From assembly GCA_021802825.1 (NCBI GenBank), contig JAJZRG010000038.1, positions 1-38,125 of the forward strand: a stretch of 38,125 nt of DNA, in the 5' to 3' direction. The stretch's first letter is position 1. Each line of letters begins with the position of its first letter. Shown piece after piece: positions 7,676 through 15,274 of this stretch. The position numbers and the translations under genes were made by a program. The notes beneath the pieces are model-generated. The model made no database searches, was not told where the DNA came from, and worked only from the letters and a program-made list of their open reading frames with translations. Source of the DNA: Chloroflexota bacterium (GTDB lineage Bacteria > Chloroflexota > Limnocylindria > Limnocylindrales > CSP1-4).

Positions 7676-8857
7676 ATGGGTGTCCGGATCAACACCAACA
7701 TCGAAGCGCTGAACGCACAGCGCAACCTGGGCGTCACGGCGCTTGCCTTCGGTAAGAGCGTCGAGAAGCTCTCCAGCGGCCTGCGGATCAACCGCGCGGC
7801 CGACGACTCGGCGGGCCTGGCCATCAGCGAGAAGCTGCGGGCGCAGGTCCGGGGCCTCAACCAGGCCCAGCGCAATGCCCAGGACGGGATCTCGATGGTC
7901 CAGACCGCGGAAGGCGCGCTCAACGAAGTCCACTCGATGCTCCAGCGGATGCGGGAGCTCTCGGTCCAGGCTTCGAACAGCACGCTGTCCACGAGCGACC
8001 TGTCGAGCGTCGCGACCGAGATGACTGCCCTCCGGGCAGAGATCAACCGTATCGCCGACTCCACGACCTTCAACGGCCAGGCCCTCCTGACCGGCGCCCT
8101 CACGGTGTCCCAGGACGTCGCAGCCAGCACGGCCAAGGTCGGCGTCGCGCTGGCGACCGTCGCCTCAGCATCCATCAGCGCGGTCGATGTCAGCGGCGCC
8201 AAGGCCAGCACCGTCTACACGCTGACCAACGCGGGAGCAGGCTCGCTCACCCTCGACGATGGCGCCGGCAACAGCCAGACCATCGCGCTCGACGCCACGA
8301 TCGGCGCCGACGGCACCCTCACGGCCAACTTCAGCACCCTGGGCGTGAGCATCACGATCGTGGGCGCCGCGGCCAAGACGGCCGCCGACATCGCCACCGA
8401 CCTCAACACGCTCCACGTGGACACCGGCGCCGGCGGCGCGGCCAACTTCCAGATCGGTGCCAACGCGACGGACACCCTTGCGGTGACCTTCGCCGACGCC
8501 CACACGACGGAGTTCGGCTCCGTGGCCGGGGCCCTTGACACGGCGGTCACGAACTTCACGGGCGGCCCGACGGTCGCGTTCGCCCAGGCGCTCATCACCG
8601 AGCTCGACTTCGCCCTCGGCGACGTCAGCACCACCCGCGGTGGGTTCGGCGCGGTCCAGAACCGCCTCGAGCACACAGTCTCCAGCCTCGGCGTCGCGTC
8701 CGAGAACCTGGCGGCCTCCGAGTCCCGGATCCGGGACGTGGATGTCGCGGCCGAGATGGTCGCGTTCACCCGCTCCCAGATCCTCCAGCAAGCCGGCACG
8801 GCGATCCTCGCCCAGGCCAACAGCGCCCCGCAGTCGGTCCTGTCCCTGCTCCGGTAG
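7676..8857 (+). CDS. fliC: Flagellin
   Basis: This is the filament subunit. The 393-residue protein has the conserved D0/D1 N-terminal half (residues about 1-140: INTNIEALNAQRNL, LSSGLRINRAADDSAGLAIS, NAQDGISMVQTAEGALNEV) and C-terminal half (about 315-393: VQNRLEHTVSSLGVASENL, RIRDVDVAAEMVAFTRSQIL, then ILAQANSAPQSVLSLLR). Between them is an Ala/Thr/Gly-rich surface domain of about 170 residues, rich in Asp and lacking Cys. The ribosome site GGGAGG ends 11 bases before ATG 7676. Expression is probably controlled by sigma-28 at the promoter and by CsrA at the leader. FliS, encoded next, is its likely chaperone. Confidence 0.97.
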   Translation: MGVRINTNIEALNAQRNLGVTALAFGKSVEKLSSGLRINRAADDSAGLAISEKLRAQVRGLNQAQRNAQDGISMVQTAEGALNEVHSMLQRMRELSVQASNSTLSTSDLSSVATEMTALRAEINRIADSTTFNGQALLTGALTVSQDVAASTAKVGVALATVASASISAVDVSGAKASTVYTLTNAGAGSLTLDDGAGNSQTIALDATIGADGTLTANFSTLGVSITIVGAAAKTAADIATDLNTLHVDTGAGGAANFQIGANATDTLAVTFADAHTTEFGSVAGALDTAVTNFTGGPTVAFAQALITELDFALGDVSTTRGGFGAVQNRLEHTVSSLGVASENLAASESRIRDVDVAAEMVAFTRSQILQQAGTAILAQANSAPQSVLSLLR

Positions 8858-8874
8858 GCGATCCCGACGTCCAC

Positions 8875-8912
8875 GCGGGACGGGTCGCGGCGTGCGCCGC
8901 GGCCCGTCCCGC
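8875..8912 (+). terminator. Strong hairpin between fliC and fliS
   Basis: An 18-bp stem (8875-8892 with 8895-8912) has a 2-base TG between the arms and a single G-T wobble. It lies 17 bases after the fliC stop and before the fliS ribosome site. There is no T-run after it, so it may act as a partial terminator or as a 3' stabiliser of the flagellin message, lowering expression of fliS relative to fliC. Confidence 0.6.
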
Positions 8913-8930
8913 ACCACGAGGAGTCCGTCC

Positions 8931-9398
8931 GTGTACGACCCCGTATCCCTCTACCGGACCGCCCAGGTCGTGACCGGCAACCCGGTCGAGCGGGTCGTGC
9001 TTCTCTACGAGGCAGCGGTCCGATTCGCGGTGCGCCATCTCGATGCCTTGGAGCGCCGCGACTTCGAGACAGCGCACACCGCCTCCATCCGCTGCCAGGA
9101 GATCGTGGCCGAGCTCCAGGAGGTGCTTGATCTCTCGGCGGGACCGATCGCCCGGCAGCTCGACGACGTCTACCGGTTCATGCTCGACCGTCTCGTGGCC
9201 GGAAACCTGAGCCGATCCATCAAACCCACGGTCGAGGTGCTCGACCTGTTGCGCGAGCTCCTCGCCGCCTGGCAGGAGGTCAGCCGCCGTTCCCGGCAGG
9301 CCGAGCTCGCGGTCCCCGGGCGCCCGGTCTTCGGCGGCGATCCGGGTCATGCGGCCGCGGCCGCCGGTCTCGCGGTCTCCCGCTCAGCCCTGGCATGA
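8931..9398 (+). CDS. fliS: Flagellin export chaperone FliS
   Basis: FliS caps the C-terminus of flagellin to stop early polymerisation. The start is GTG 8931 with GAGGAG at 8918-8923 upstream; the protein opens VYDPVSLYRTAQVVTGNPVE, then RVVLLYEAAVRFAVRHLDAL, the typical FliS first helices. The frame is open further upstream, but that would run back through the fliC 3' end and the hairpin. Length is 155 residues; the family core ends at about 125, leaving an Ala/Gly-rich tail of about 30 residues. The tail might be an extension or divergent C-terminus. Confidence 0.93.
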   Translation: MYDPVSLYRTAQVVTGNPVERVVLLYEAAVRFAVRHLDALERRDFETAHTASIRCQEIVAELQEVLDLSAGPIARQLDDVYRFMLDRLVAGNLSRSIKPTVEVLDLLRELLAAWQEVSRRSRQAELAVPGRPVFGGDPGHAAAAAGLAVSRSALA

Positions 9399-9404
9399 CG
9401 CCTC

Positions 9405-9662
9405 GTGTTCGCGGCAGCCACCATGGGTCCGGCGCGCGCCTCGATGCTGTCTCGCGGGATCACGCTCACGTCGCTGCCGCCGGACCTTCGTGCGAGCCTC
9501 GATCTGCTGTTGGGCGACGATGTCGGTCGCAGGATCGCGCTCGGCTGCCAGGTCGAGGCGGCGAGGAACGGCCGCTTTCCGATCCGGGGCTCAAGTACCG
9601 GCGGCACGCGACCGATACCTCCTTGCGAGGCGACCGGTACCGGTCGCCTGGACGGTAGGTGA
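9405..9662 (+). CDS. Small ORF between fliS and fliD, function unknown
   Basis: I do not recognise this 85-residue product. It begins with GTG 6 bases after the fliS stop (other in-frame starts: ATG 9423 and ATG 9444) and has no clear ribosome site. Its first 60 codons have G/C-rich third positions like the flanking genes and encode a plausible helix (SLPPDLRASLDLLLGDDVGR). The last 25 codons overlap the fliD promoter and the palindrome and look low in coding quality. In many bacteria a FliT or FlaG gene lies near fliD; this protein matches neither by eye. It may be a small flagellar protein or a gene remnant. Confidence 0.4.
   Translation: MFAAATMGPARASMLSRGITLTSLPPDLRASLDLLLGDDVGRRIALGCQVEAARNGRFPIRGSSTGGTRPIPPCEATGTGRLDGR
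9591..9619 (+). promoter_or_regulatory. Candidate sigma-28 promoter for fliD
   Basis: TCAAG at 9591-9595 and CCGATACC at 9612-9619 are separated by 16 bases, identical in both boxes and spacing to the HD-GYP promoter at 16229-16257. Predicted transcription start is near 9626, about 48 bases before the fliD ATG. It lies inside the 3' part of the small ORF. Confidence 0.65.
9628..9649. repeat. 22-base perfect palindrome at the fliD mRNA 5' end
   Basis: The two 11-base halves (9628-9638 and 9639-9649) are perfect reverse complements. In RNA it would fold as a 9-bp stem with a GTAC loop. It starts 2 bases after the predicted transcription start, so it would be a 5'-terminal stem-loop, or in DNA a symmetric operator just downstream of the promoter. 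Confidence 0.7.
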
Positions 9663-9673
9663 GGATCCCCGGT

Positions 9674-11467
9674 ATGCCCGACATCCAGTTCGGCGGTGTC
9701 TCGTCCGGGCTTGACACGCAGGGAATCATCAGTGCGCTGCTGAACGCCGAGAGCCAGCCGCTCCTGCGGCTGCAGACCCGGGCGACGGCCCTGGCGACGC
9801 GGCGGACGGCCTTCGGCATGCTCGAGAGTGCCGTCCTGGACCTGCTCGCCAGGACTCAGGCATTCACCCTGATGAGCGCGGGGAGCGCCCGGTCGGCAAC
9901 CGCCGCGGATCCCCTGAAGTTCACGGCCGTCGCCGGGAGCGCTGCCATCCCCGGCCGCTACACGGTGGCGGTGGACCGCCTCGCGACCTCGACGAAGGCA
10001 ACATCGACCGCCGCGGTCGGGACCGCCATCACGGATGCGAGCGCCACCGGCTTCATGACCACCCTGCCGCTCCCCGGCGCGGTCACGGCCGGGACCGTTG
10101 GCCTGGTTGTCGACGGCACCATCGTGACGGCAACCGTCGGCGACCCGGCCACGACCAGCCTCAGGTCCGTCACGGACGCGATCGCCGGGGCCATCCAGGC
10201 GCGGGCCCAGGCGACCGACGCCGGGGCCACCGTGACGTCCTCCATCGTCGGCAACATGGTGCGGTTCACGGTGTCCGGGGCGGTCGCGCCACACGACATT
10301 CGGTTCGGCGTGGGCGGCGACACGAGCAACGCGCTGGCACTGTTCGGCCTGGCCGGCCAGCACGTGGCGGATTTCGGGACCGGTACGACGGCGATCACCG
10401 GCACCAACCTGCTGGGGGTGACCCAGCTTTCGGCGGTGCTGGACTCGGCGGGCCTCGGCGGCCTTGCGTCCACGACGACCGGCGTCATCACCGTGAACGG
10501 CGTGGCGATCGATTACGACACCACCGTGGACTCGCTCAACACGGTGCTCACCCGGATCAGCAACTCCGATGCGGGCGTGACCGCCAGCGTGGATCGCACG
10601 AACGACCGGATCGTGCTCGCCCGGAAGGCCGCGGGCGCCACCGCCATCGACATCCGCGACACGAGCGGCACCCTGGCCGCGGCGCTGGCGCTCGCGCCCG
10701 GGACGACCGATGCCCAGGTGGTCGGCCAGAGTGCCCAGGTCACGATCGACGGCACGCGGACCGTGACCAGCGACACCAACCTCGTCAGCAACGCGATCGA
10801 TGGCGTCGTGGTGACGCTGCTCGACACGACGTCCGGGCCTGTCACGCTCACCGTGGGCGTCGATGTCCCCGCCATCCAGAAGTCCTTGGCGGACCTAGTC
10901 GCCTCCTACAATGCCCTCGCCGACACGGTCGACAAGGTGGCGCGACACACTCAGGGCTCCGCGCCGGGTGCCCTCGAGGGCGATCCGAGCGTCCGGGAAC
11001 TGGCGCTCTCCGTCCGGTCGATGCTGATGGCCGTCTCGCCCACCGTCGCCGGCACGCTGCGGTCACTGGGCGACCTCGGGATCAGCTCCGGCTCGCTGGG
11101 CGCCAAGCCCGGGTCCACCACGCGTCTCAGTCTCGACGCCGCGAAGCTTGCCGCGGCCGTGACGGGCAACGCCGGCGGCGTGGCCGCCCTGCTCGGGACG
11201 GCCGGGGGAATCCTTCAGCCGATCATCGACCGGCTCAAGGAGATCAGCGGCAGCGGCGGGGTCATCTCGGCCGGACGCGTATCGGTGGACGCGGAGCTCC
11301 GGGACAATGCCGCCGCCCAGGTCCGGTTGCAGGAGCGGATCGACCTGCGCCGGACGGCGCTCGAGCGCAAGTTCGCGACCCTCGAGGTCACCCTCAGCCG
11401 CCTGCAGTCCCAACAGACCTCGCTGGGGGCCCAGCTGAGCTCGTTCAACCGGACCGGCCAGGGCTGA
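9674..11467 (+). CDS. fliD: Filament cap protein FliD (HAP2)
   Basis: FliD forms the cap under which flagellin subunits fold. The start chosen is ATG 9674, with AGGTGAGG 9 bases upstream, giving 597 residues; an in-frame GTG at 9659 is possible. The N-terminus has the family signature DIQFGGVSSGLDTQGIISAL and the coiled segment at about 20-55. A long Thr/Ala/Val-rich variable middle (about 90-350) includes one copy of the flagellin-hook IN-type pattern (residues about 175-230). The FliD C-terminal domain follows (KSLADLVASYNALADTVDKV; LRSLGDLGISSGSLGAKPG), with a final coiled coil (LERKFATLEVTLSRLQSQQT). The length is normal for the family. Confidence 0.95.
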   Translation: MPDIQFGGVSSGLDTQGIISALLNAESQPLLRLQTRATALATRRTAFGMLESAVLDLLARTQAFTLMSAGSARSATAADPLKFTAVAGSAAIPGRYTVAVDRLATSTKATSTAAVGTAITDASATGFMTTLPLPGAVTAGTVGLVVDGTIVTATVGDPATTSLRSVTDAIAGAIQARAQATDAGATVTSSIVGNMVRFTVSGAVAPHDIRFGVGGDTSNALALFGLAGQHVADFGTGTTAITGTNLLGVTQLSAVLDSAGLGGLASTTTGVITVNGVAIDYDTTVDSLNTVLTRISNSDAGVTASVDRTNDRIVLARKAAGATAIDIRDTSGTLAAALALAPGTTDAQVVGQSAQVTIDGTRTVTSDTNLVSNAIDGVVVTLLDTTSGPVTLTVGVDVPAIQKSLADLVASYNALADTVDKVARHTQGSAPGALEGDPSVRELALSVRSMLMAVSPTVAGTLRSLGDLGISSGSLGAKPGSTTRLSLDAAKLAAAVTGNAGGVAALLGTAGGILQPIIDRLKEISGSGGVISAGRVSVDAELRDNAAAQVRLQERIDLRRTALERKFATLEVTLSRLQSQQTSLGAQLSSFNRTGQG

Positions 11468-11510
11468 GCGGGGCAGAACGGCGACCGGCAGCACGCCGAG
11501 ATCGCCGCCG

Positions 11511-11539
11511 GACCGGACGGCGGGTTGCGCCGTCCGGTC
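11511..11539. terminator. Bidirectional terminator between fliD and the hybrid kinase
   Basis: A perfect 12-bp GC-rich stem with a 5-base GGTTG loop lies between the converging ends of fliD (11467) and the - strand hybrid kinase (11549). No T-run follows on either strand, as expected for high-GC genomes. Confidence 0.75.
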
Positions 11540-11548
11540 GCTCCCGTG

Positions 11549-13525
11549 CTAGGGGGTCAGGGCGGTGGCCACCGCGTCGCGGAGCGTGCCGACGTCGAAC
11601 GGTTTGGCCAGAAACGTGACCCGCGGATCGAGCTCCACCTCGGCCACGGGAGCGAGCCCCCGGTATCCGGAGATGAGCAGGACGCGCCGCACGCGATCCT
11701 CGTCCAGCAGACGTGCGGCGAGTGCGGACCCGGTCATGCCGGGCATCACGACGTCCGAGACGAGCAGATCGATCATCCCGACCCCATCGGCCGCGGCGAG
11801 TGCCTCGAGGCCGTCTGCGGCGACGAGCATGCGGACCCGCGCTCCACCGAGGACGCGGGTCAGGATCGAGCGCACGGCGGGGTCGTCCTCCGCGATCAGG
11901 ATCGTCGACGACCCGGCCGGTCCCGGGCAGGCCCCGGACCCGGCACCGTCGTCCTGGCTGCGCTCGGCCGATCCCGGACCGCCCTCCGCGGCGGCCGTGC
12001 GATCGGCGGCCGTGCGATCGACTGCTGCGGGCAAGGCGGGCACCAGCACCACGAACACGGAACCCCGACCGGGGGCGCTGTCCACCGTGATCGTTCCGCC
12101 CAGCTGCTCGACCGTCCCGTACGCCGTCGCGAGACCGAGGCCGGTCCCGCGCCCGACCGGCTTGGTCGTGAAGAACGGCTCGAAGGCCCGCGCTCTGGTC
12201 GCCTCGTCCATGCCGGAGCCCGTGTCGCTGACTTCCACCCGGACATAGCGACCGGGCTCGACCCCGGCCTGAATCGATCCGGGCGCAATCTCCGTGGACG
12301 AGATGCGGATGGTGATCCGACCGCCGCCCGGCATCGCGTCGCGGGCGTTGACGACGAGGTTGACGATCACCCGTTCGAGCTGGGCGCGGTCGGCGTACAC
12401 GGATGCCGGCCCGTCGCCGGCCTCGATGTCCAGGGCGATGTGGCTCCCGAGCGGCCGCCTCAGGATCGAATCGAGGTGGGCCAGGATGTCCCGCACGTCG
12501 AGCACGGTCGGCTGCACCGGTTGCTGGCGGCTGAAGGCCAGGATCTGACCCACGAGGTCAGCTGCTCGGTCGGCCGCGTGCAGGACCTCCCCGATCTCCT
12601 CCCGCACGGGGCTGTCCGGGCCGAGCTCGGTGAGGGCGAGTTCGGCGAACGTCACGATCGCGGCGAGGATGTTGTTGAAGTCGTGCGCGATCCCGCCCGC
12701 CAGCCGGCCGATGCTCTCCAGCCGGTGGCGCTCGATCGCCTCGGTGAGCAGCGCACGTCGCACGGACACGTCGTGCAGGACAACGAGGTGGCGATTGGCC
12801 ATGAACCCCCGATCGGCGGCGTACTCCAGGATCGCCCCCGCCGTCGCTCCGCGGGGCAGCTCGATCTCGCCCCGTTCGGTATCGCCGTGAGCGATCTGCC
12901 GGTACAGGTTCCCAAGGACCGTCGCAGCTTCGTCCCGGTCCTCGGCCAGGCGTTGCGCGGCGGGGTTGAGCTCGACGCTCCGACCCTCGTCGTCCACCAC
13001 CACGATCGGATCCGCAACCGTCTCGAAGACGGCCTGGAGGAGGCCCGCCCGATCGCGGAACGCGTCCTCGGACCGCTGCATGGCGCCTCGGCAACGATGG
13101 TCGTCGAGGGCGCGCCGGATCGCGGGCACCAGCCGTGCCGGACGATCCTTGAGCAGGTAGTCCACCGCCCCCTGCCGCAGGCACTCCACCGCCTCCTCGT
13201 CGCTGAGCGCACCGCTGATGACGATCACCGGTACGTGCACGGCGCGCCGCTCCAGGATGCCCAGGACCTCGAGGGCTCCGAACGCCGGGAGGTGGAAGTC
13301 GCACAGGATCAGGTCGGGCGGGTCGCCCAGCGCGGCTTCGAAGGCAGCGCGGTGGTCGACGACCTCCACGATCGCCCGGAGATCGGATCGGCGGAGCCGC
13401 TCCAGGACGAGCGCCGCGTCGGTGGGGCGATCCTCGACGAGCAACAGCCGGAGGGCGGCCGCCCTCCCGGGGGGCGAGTCGGTTGCGCGGGCCACATCCA
13501 GGCGCCCGGCGACAGCCGGCCTCAC
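11549..13525 (-). CDS. Hybrid sensor kinase: REC-PAS-HisKA-HATPase-REC
   Basis: This 658-residue soluble protein has a receiver domain at each end. The first REC spans about 25-145 with Asp76 (in LILCDFHLP) and Lys in YLLKDRP. A PAS-like domain follows at about 155-265 (ADPIVVVDDEGRSVELNPAA). HisKA has His281 in GGIAHDFNNILAAIVTF. The ATPase has the N box VNLVVNARDAMPGGG and G boxes DTGSGMD and GTGLGLATAYG. The second REC (about 535-655) has Asp591 in LLVSDVVMPGM and Lys in FLAKPF. There are no membrane segments. It starts with GTG overlapping the stop of the kinase upstream, so the two are co-translated. The domain order suggests a phosphorelay fed by another kinase, possibly its neighbour. 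Confidence 0.92.
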   Translation of the reverse strand: MRPAVAGRLDVARATDSPPGRAAALRLLLVEDRPTDAALVLERLRRSDLRAIVEVVDHRAAFEAALGDPPDLILCDFHLPAFGALEVLGILERRAVHVPVIVISGALSDEEAVECLRQGAVDYLLKDRPARLVPAIRRALDDHRCRGAMQRSEDAFRDRAGLLQAVFETVADPIVVVDDEGRSVELNPAAQRLAEDRDEAATVLGNLYRQIAHGDTERGEIELPRGATAGAILEYAADRGFMANRHLVVLHDVSVRRALLTEAIERHRLESIGRLAGGIAHDFNNILAAIVTFAELALTELGPDSPVREEIGEVLHAADRAADLVGQILAFSRQQPVQPTVLDVRDILAHLDSILRRPLGSHIALDIEAGDGPASVYADRAQLERVIVNLVVNARDAMPGGGRITIRISSTEIAPGSIQAGVEPGRYVRVEVSDTGSGMDEATRARAFEPFFTTKPVGRGTGLGLATAYGTVEQLGGTITVDSAPGRGSVFVVLVPALPAAVDRTAADRTAAAEGGPGSAERSQDDGAGSGACPGPAGSSTILIAEDDPAVRSILTRVLGGARVRMLVAADGLEALAAADGVGMIDLLVSDVVMPGMTGSALAARLLDEDRVRRVLLISGYRGLAPVAEVELDPRVTFLAKPFDVGTLRDAVATALTP

Positions 13526-14721
13526 AGGGCGGCTGCCGGCAGGCTGAACCAGAAGGTCGCACCGGCCCCGACGGTGCCATTGGCCCAGATCCGACCGCCG
13601 AGCCGGGTGATCACCCGCTCGGCAATGGCGAGCCCGATGCCCGTTCCCTCGAACTCCTCGGCCCGGTGGAGGCGCTGGAAGGCGCCGAACAGCCGGTCGG
13701 CATGGCGCTCGTCGAACCCGACACCGTTGTCCCGTACGAAGTACTGCACGGCGCCGGCGCCCACCCCCGGGGACGACGTCTCGGCCCCGATGTGGATTCG
13801 GGCCGGCCGCCGACCCCTGCTGAACTTGTGGGCGTTCTGCACGAGGTTGGCAAGGACCTGGCGCAGGAGGACCGGGTCGGCCACGCAGGCCGGCAGCGGA
13901 TCCAGCCGGATCTCGACATCGGGGTCCGCCGCGATCCCCTCGTCCTCGAGCACCGCCCGGGCCAGACCGGTCGGGTCGACCCGCTCTAGGCGGATGTCGT
14001 CGCGGCCTGCCCGTGACAGCGCCAGCAGCCCTTCGATCAGGTCGTTCATCCCAACAACGCTGGCGCGGATGGTGGCAAGGTACGCCCTGCCCTGCGCATC
14101 CATGCCGGCCTGCGATTCGTCCGCGAGGAGCTGGGCGAAGCCGTCGATCGCGCGCAGCGGCGCGCGCAGGTCGTGCGACACGGAGTAGGCGAACGCGTCC
14201 AGCTCCCGGACCTGGATCCGCAGCTCGTCGTTGAGCCGCGCGATCTCGGCTGCCGCCCCCTGCGCCGTGCGGAACCGTGCGAGCGATTGCGCGAGGGCGT
14301 CGGCGTCAGGCCCTTCGACGGCAGCGGTCGGGCCCGGTCCGAGCGGGGCCGTGGCTTCCAGGATGTCGGCGATCGGGCGGCTGACGAGGTCGCGCCCGAA
14401 TCGATACGCCGCCACGTCCGCAAGCGTGTGAACCACGAGGATGAGGACGACCGCAGCCAGGATGTGGTCCAGCGCCGTCGCGGTCCGGGGATCCTGCGCG
14501 ATGCCCCCGCCCGACCCGCCGGCGGCCCGCACATCCCCGATCGCCATCATGATCACGCCGGCCGCCACGAGCCGGGCAACGTGTGTGACCAGCGAGACGA
14601 CCATGAAGCGGCCGTGGAGCGAGCGACGCCACCGGCCGGAGCGACCGCGGAGCAAGCGACGCCAGGATCCCGCGGCGCGCACGGCACCCGGGCCCGACAC
14701 TACGCCGCTCCCGGCGGTCAT
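13522..14721 (-). CDS. Membrane sensor histidine kinase, phytochrome-type HisKA
   Basis: The 399-residue kinase has two predicted transmembrane segments (about 40-62 and 86-106) with a short extracytoplasmic loop between them, then a HAMP-like linker and coiled region to about 170. HisKA has His183 within FAYSVSHDLRAPLRAIDGFA, the pattern seen in phytochrome-like and KaiC-interacting kinases. The ATPase has the N box LANLVQNAHKFS and G boxes DNGVGFDERHADRLFGAFQR and GTGIGLAIAERV. With almost no sensory domain outside the membrane, the signal is unknown. It overlaps by 4 bases both the response regulator upstream and the hybrid kinase downstream. Confidence 0.9.
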   Translation of the reverse strand: MTAGSGVVSGPGAVRAAGSWRRLLRGRSGRWRRSLHGRFMVVSLVTHVARLVAAGVIMMAIGDVRAAGGSGGGIAQDPRTATALDHILAAVVLILVVHTLADVAAYRFGRDLVSRPIADILEATAPLGPGPTAAVEGPDADALAQSLARFRTAQGAAAEIARLNDELRIQVRELDAFAYSVSHDLRAPLRAIDGFAQLLADESQAGMDAQGRAYLATIRASVVGMNDLIEGLLALSRAGRDDIRLERVDPTGLARAVLEDEGIAADPDVEIRLDPLPACVADPVLLRQVLANLVQNAHKFSRGRRPARIHIGAETSSPGVGAGAVQYFVRDNGVGFDERHADRLFGAFQRLHRAEEFEGTGIGLAIAERVITRLGGRIWANGTVGAGATFWFSLPAAAL

Positions 14722-15242
14722 CCGGCGACCCGGGTTGCACCCAGCTCGCGGCGGACGGCGTCGAGCAGGACCTTCATCCGGTACGGCTTGCCCAGGAACA
14801 CGTTCCCACCAGCGACGTCCACGGACAGGCGGTCGGGGAGGTATCCCGTGAGGAAGATGATCCGCAGCCCAGCGAGGGCGGGATCGGAGCGCAGGTCGTA
14901 GGCGAGCTGATAGCCGTCAGTGTCCGGAAGACCGACGTCCAGAATCGCAATGTCGGGATGGAAGCTGGACGCCACCGACAGAGCCTCGCGGCCGGTGGAC
15001 GCAGTCCGGACGTCGGCGCGCAGCGCCCTGATTGCGGCCCTGACGCCCACGTGTACGTACGTGTCGTCGTCCACGATCAGGATCCGCGGCGTCGGCATCG
15101 GCCCGTTCGTCTGCGTCAGCGCGTTCGCCTGCATCGCCGCGGCGCCCCGGGATGCCGTCGCAAACCCCGCTCCCTCGGCCTGCTCCGGGTGTTCGCCTGC
15201 TCCGGATTCGGGGTCGTCGAAACTTGGCAACGTGGTGGGCAT
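14718..15242 (-). CDS. CheY-like response regulator with N-terminal extension
   Basis: A single receiver domain occupies about residues 50-170 (PRILIVDDDTYVHVGVRAAI), with phospho-acceptor Asp102 in AILDVGLPDTDGYQL, Thr in IIFLTGY and Lys in VFLGKPYRMKVLLDAV. There is no output domain. The start is uncertain: ATG 15242 has a GAGG 8 bases upstream and is used here (174 residues), but a GTG at 15275 would overlap the cheR stop (TAGTG) and give 185 residues, and ATG 15101 just before the receiver is also possible. The N-terminal 45 residues are low complexity. It sits between cheR and two kinases, so it may be the shared phosphorylation target. Confidence 0.85.
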   Translation of the reverse strand: MPTTLPSFDDPESGAGEHPEQAEGAGFATASRGAAAMQANALTQTNGPMPTPRILIVDDDTYVHVGVRAAIRALRADVRTASTGREALSVASSFHPDIAILDVGLPDTDGYQLAYDLRSDPALAGLRIIFLTGYLPDRLSVDVAGGNVFLGKPYRMKVLLDAVRRELGATRVAG

Positions 15243-15274
15243 CCGTGCCGCCTCGGGTTCCTGCTGTGTGACCA

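Noticed and set aside
11994..12024. Tandem copy of a 15-base unit (CGGCCGTGCGATCGG) in the hybrid kinase gene
   Set aside because: It encodes a repeated DRTAA in the linker before the second receiver domain; an ordinary in-frame linker duplication.
11525..14188. An 887-residue open frame on the + strand opposite the two kinase genes
   Set aside because: Shadow of the hybrid kinase and histidine kinase codon pattern; no recognisable domain and no ribosome site.
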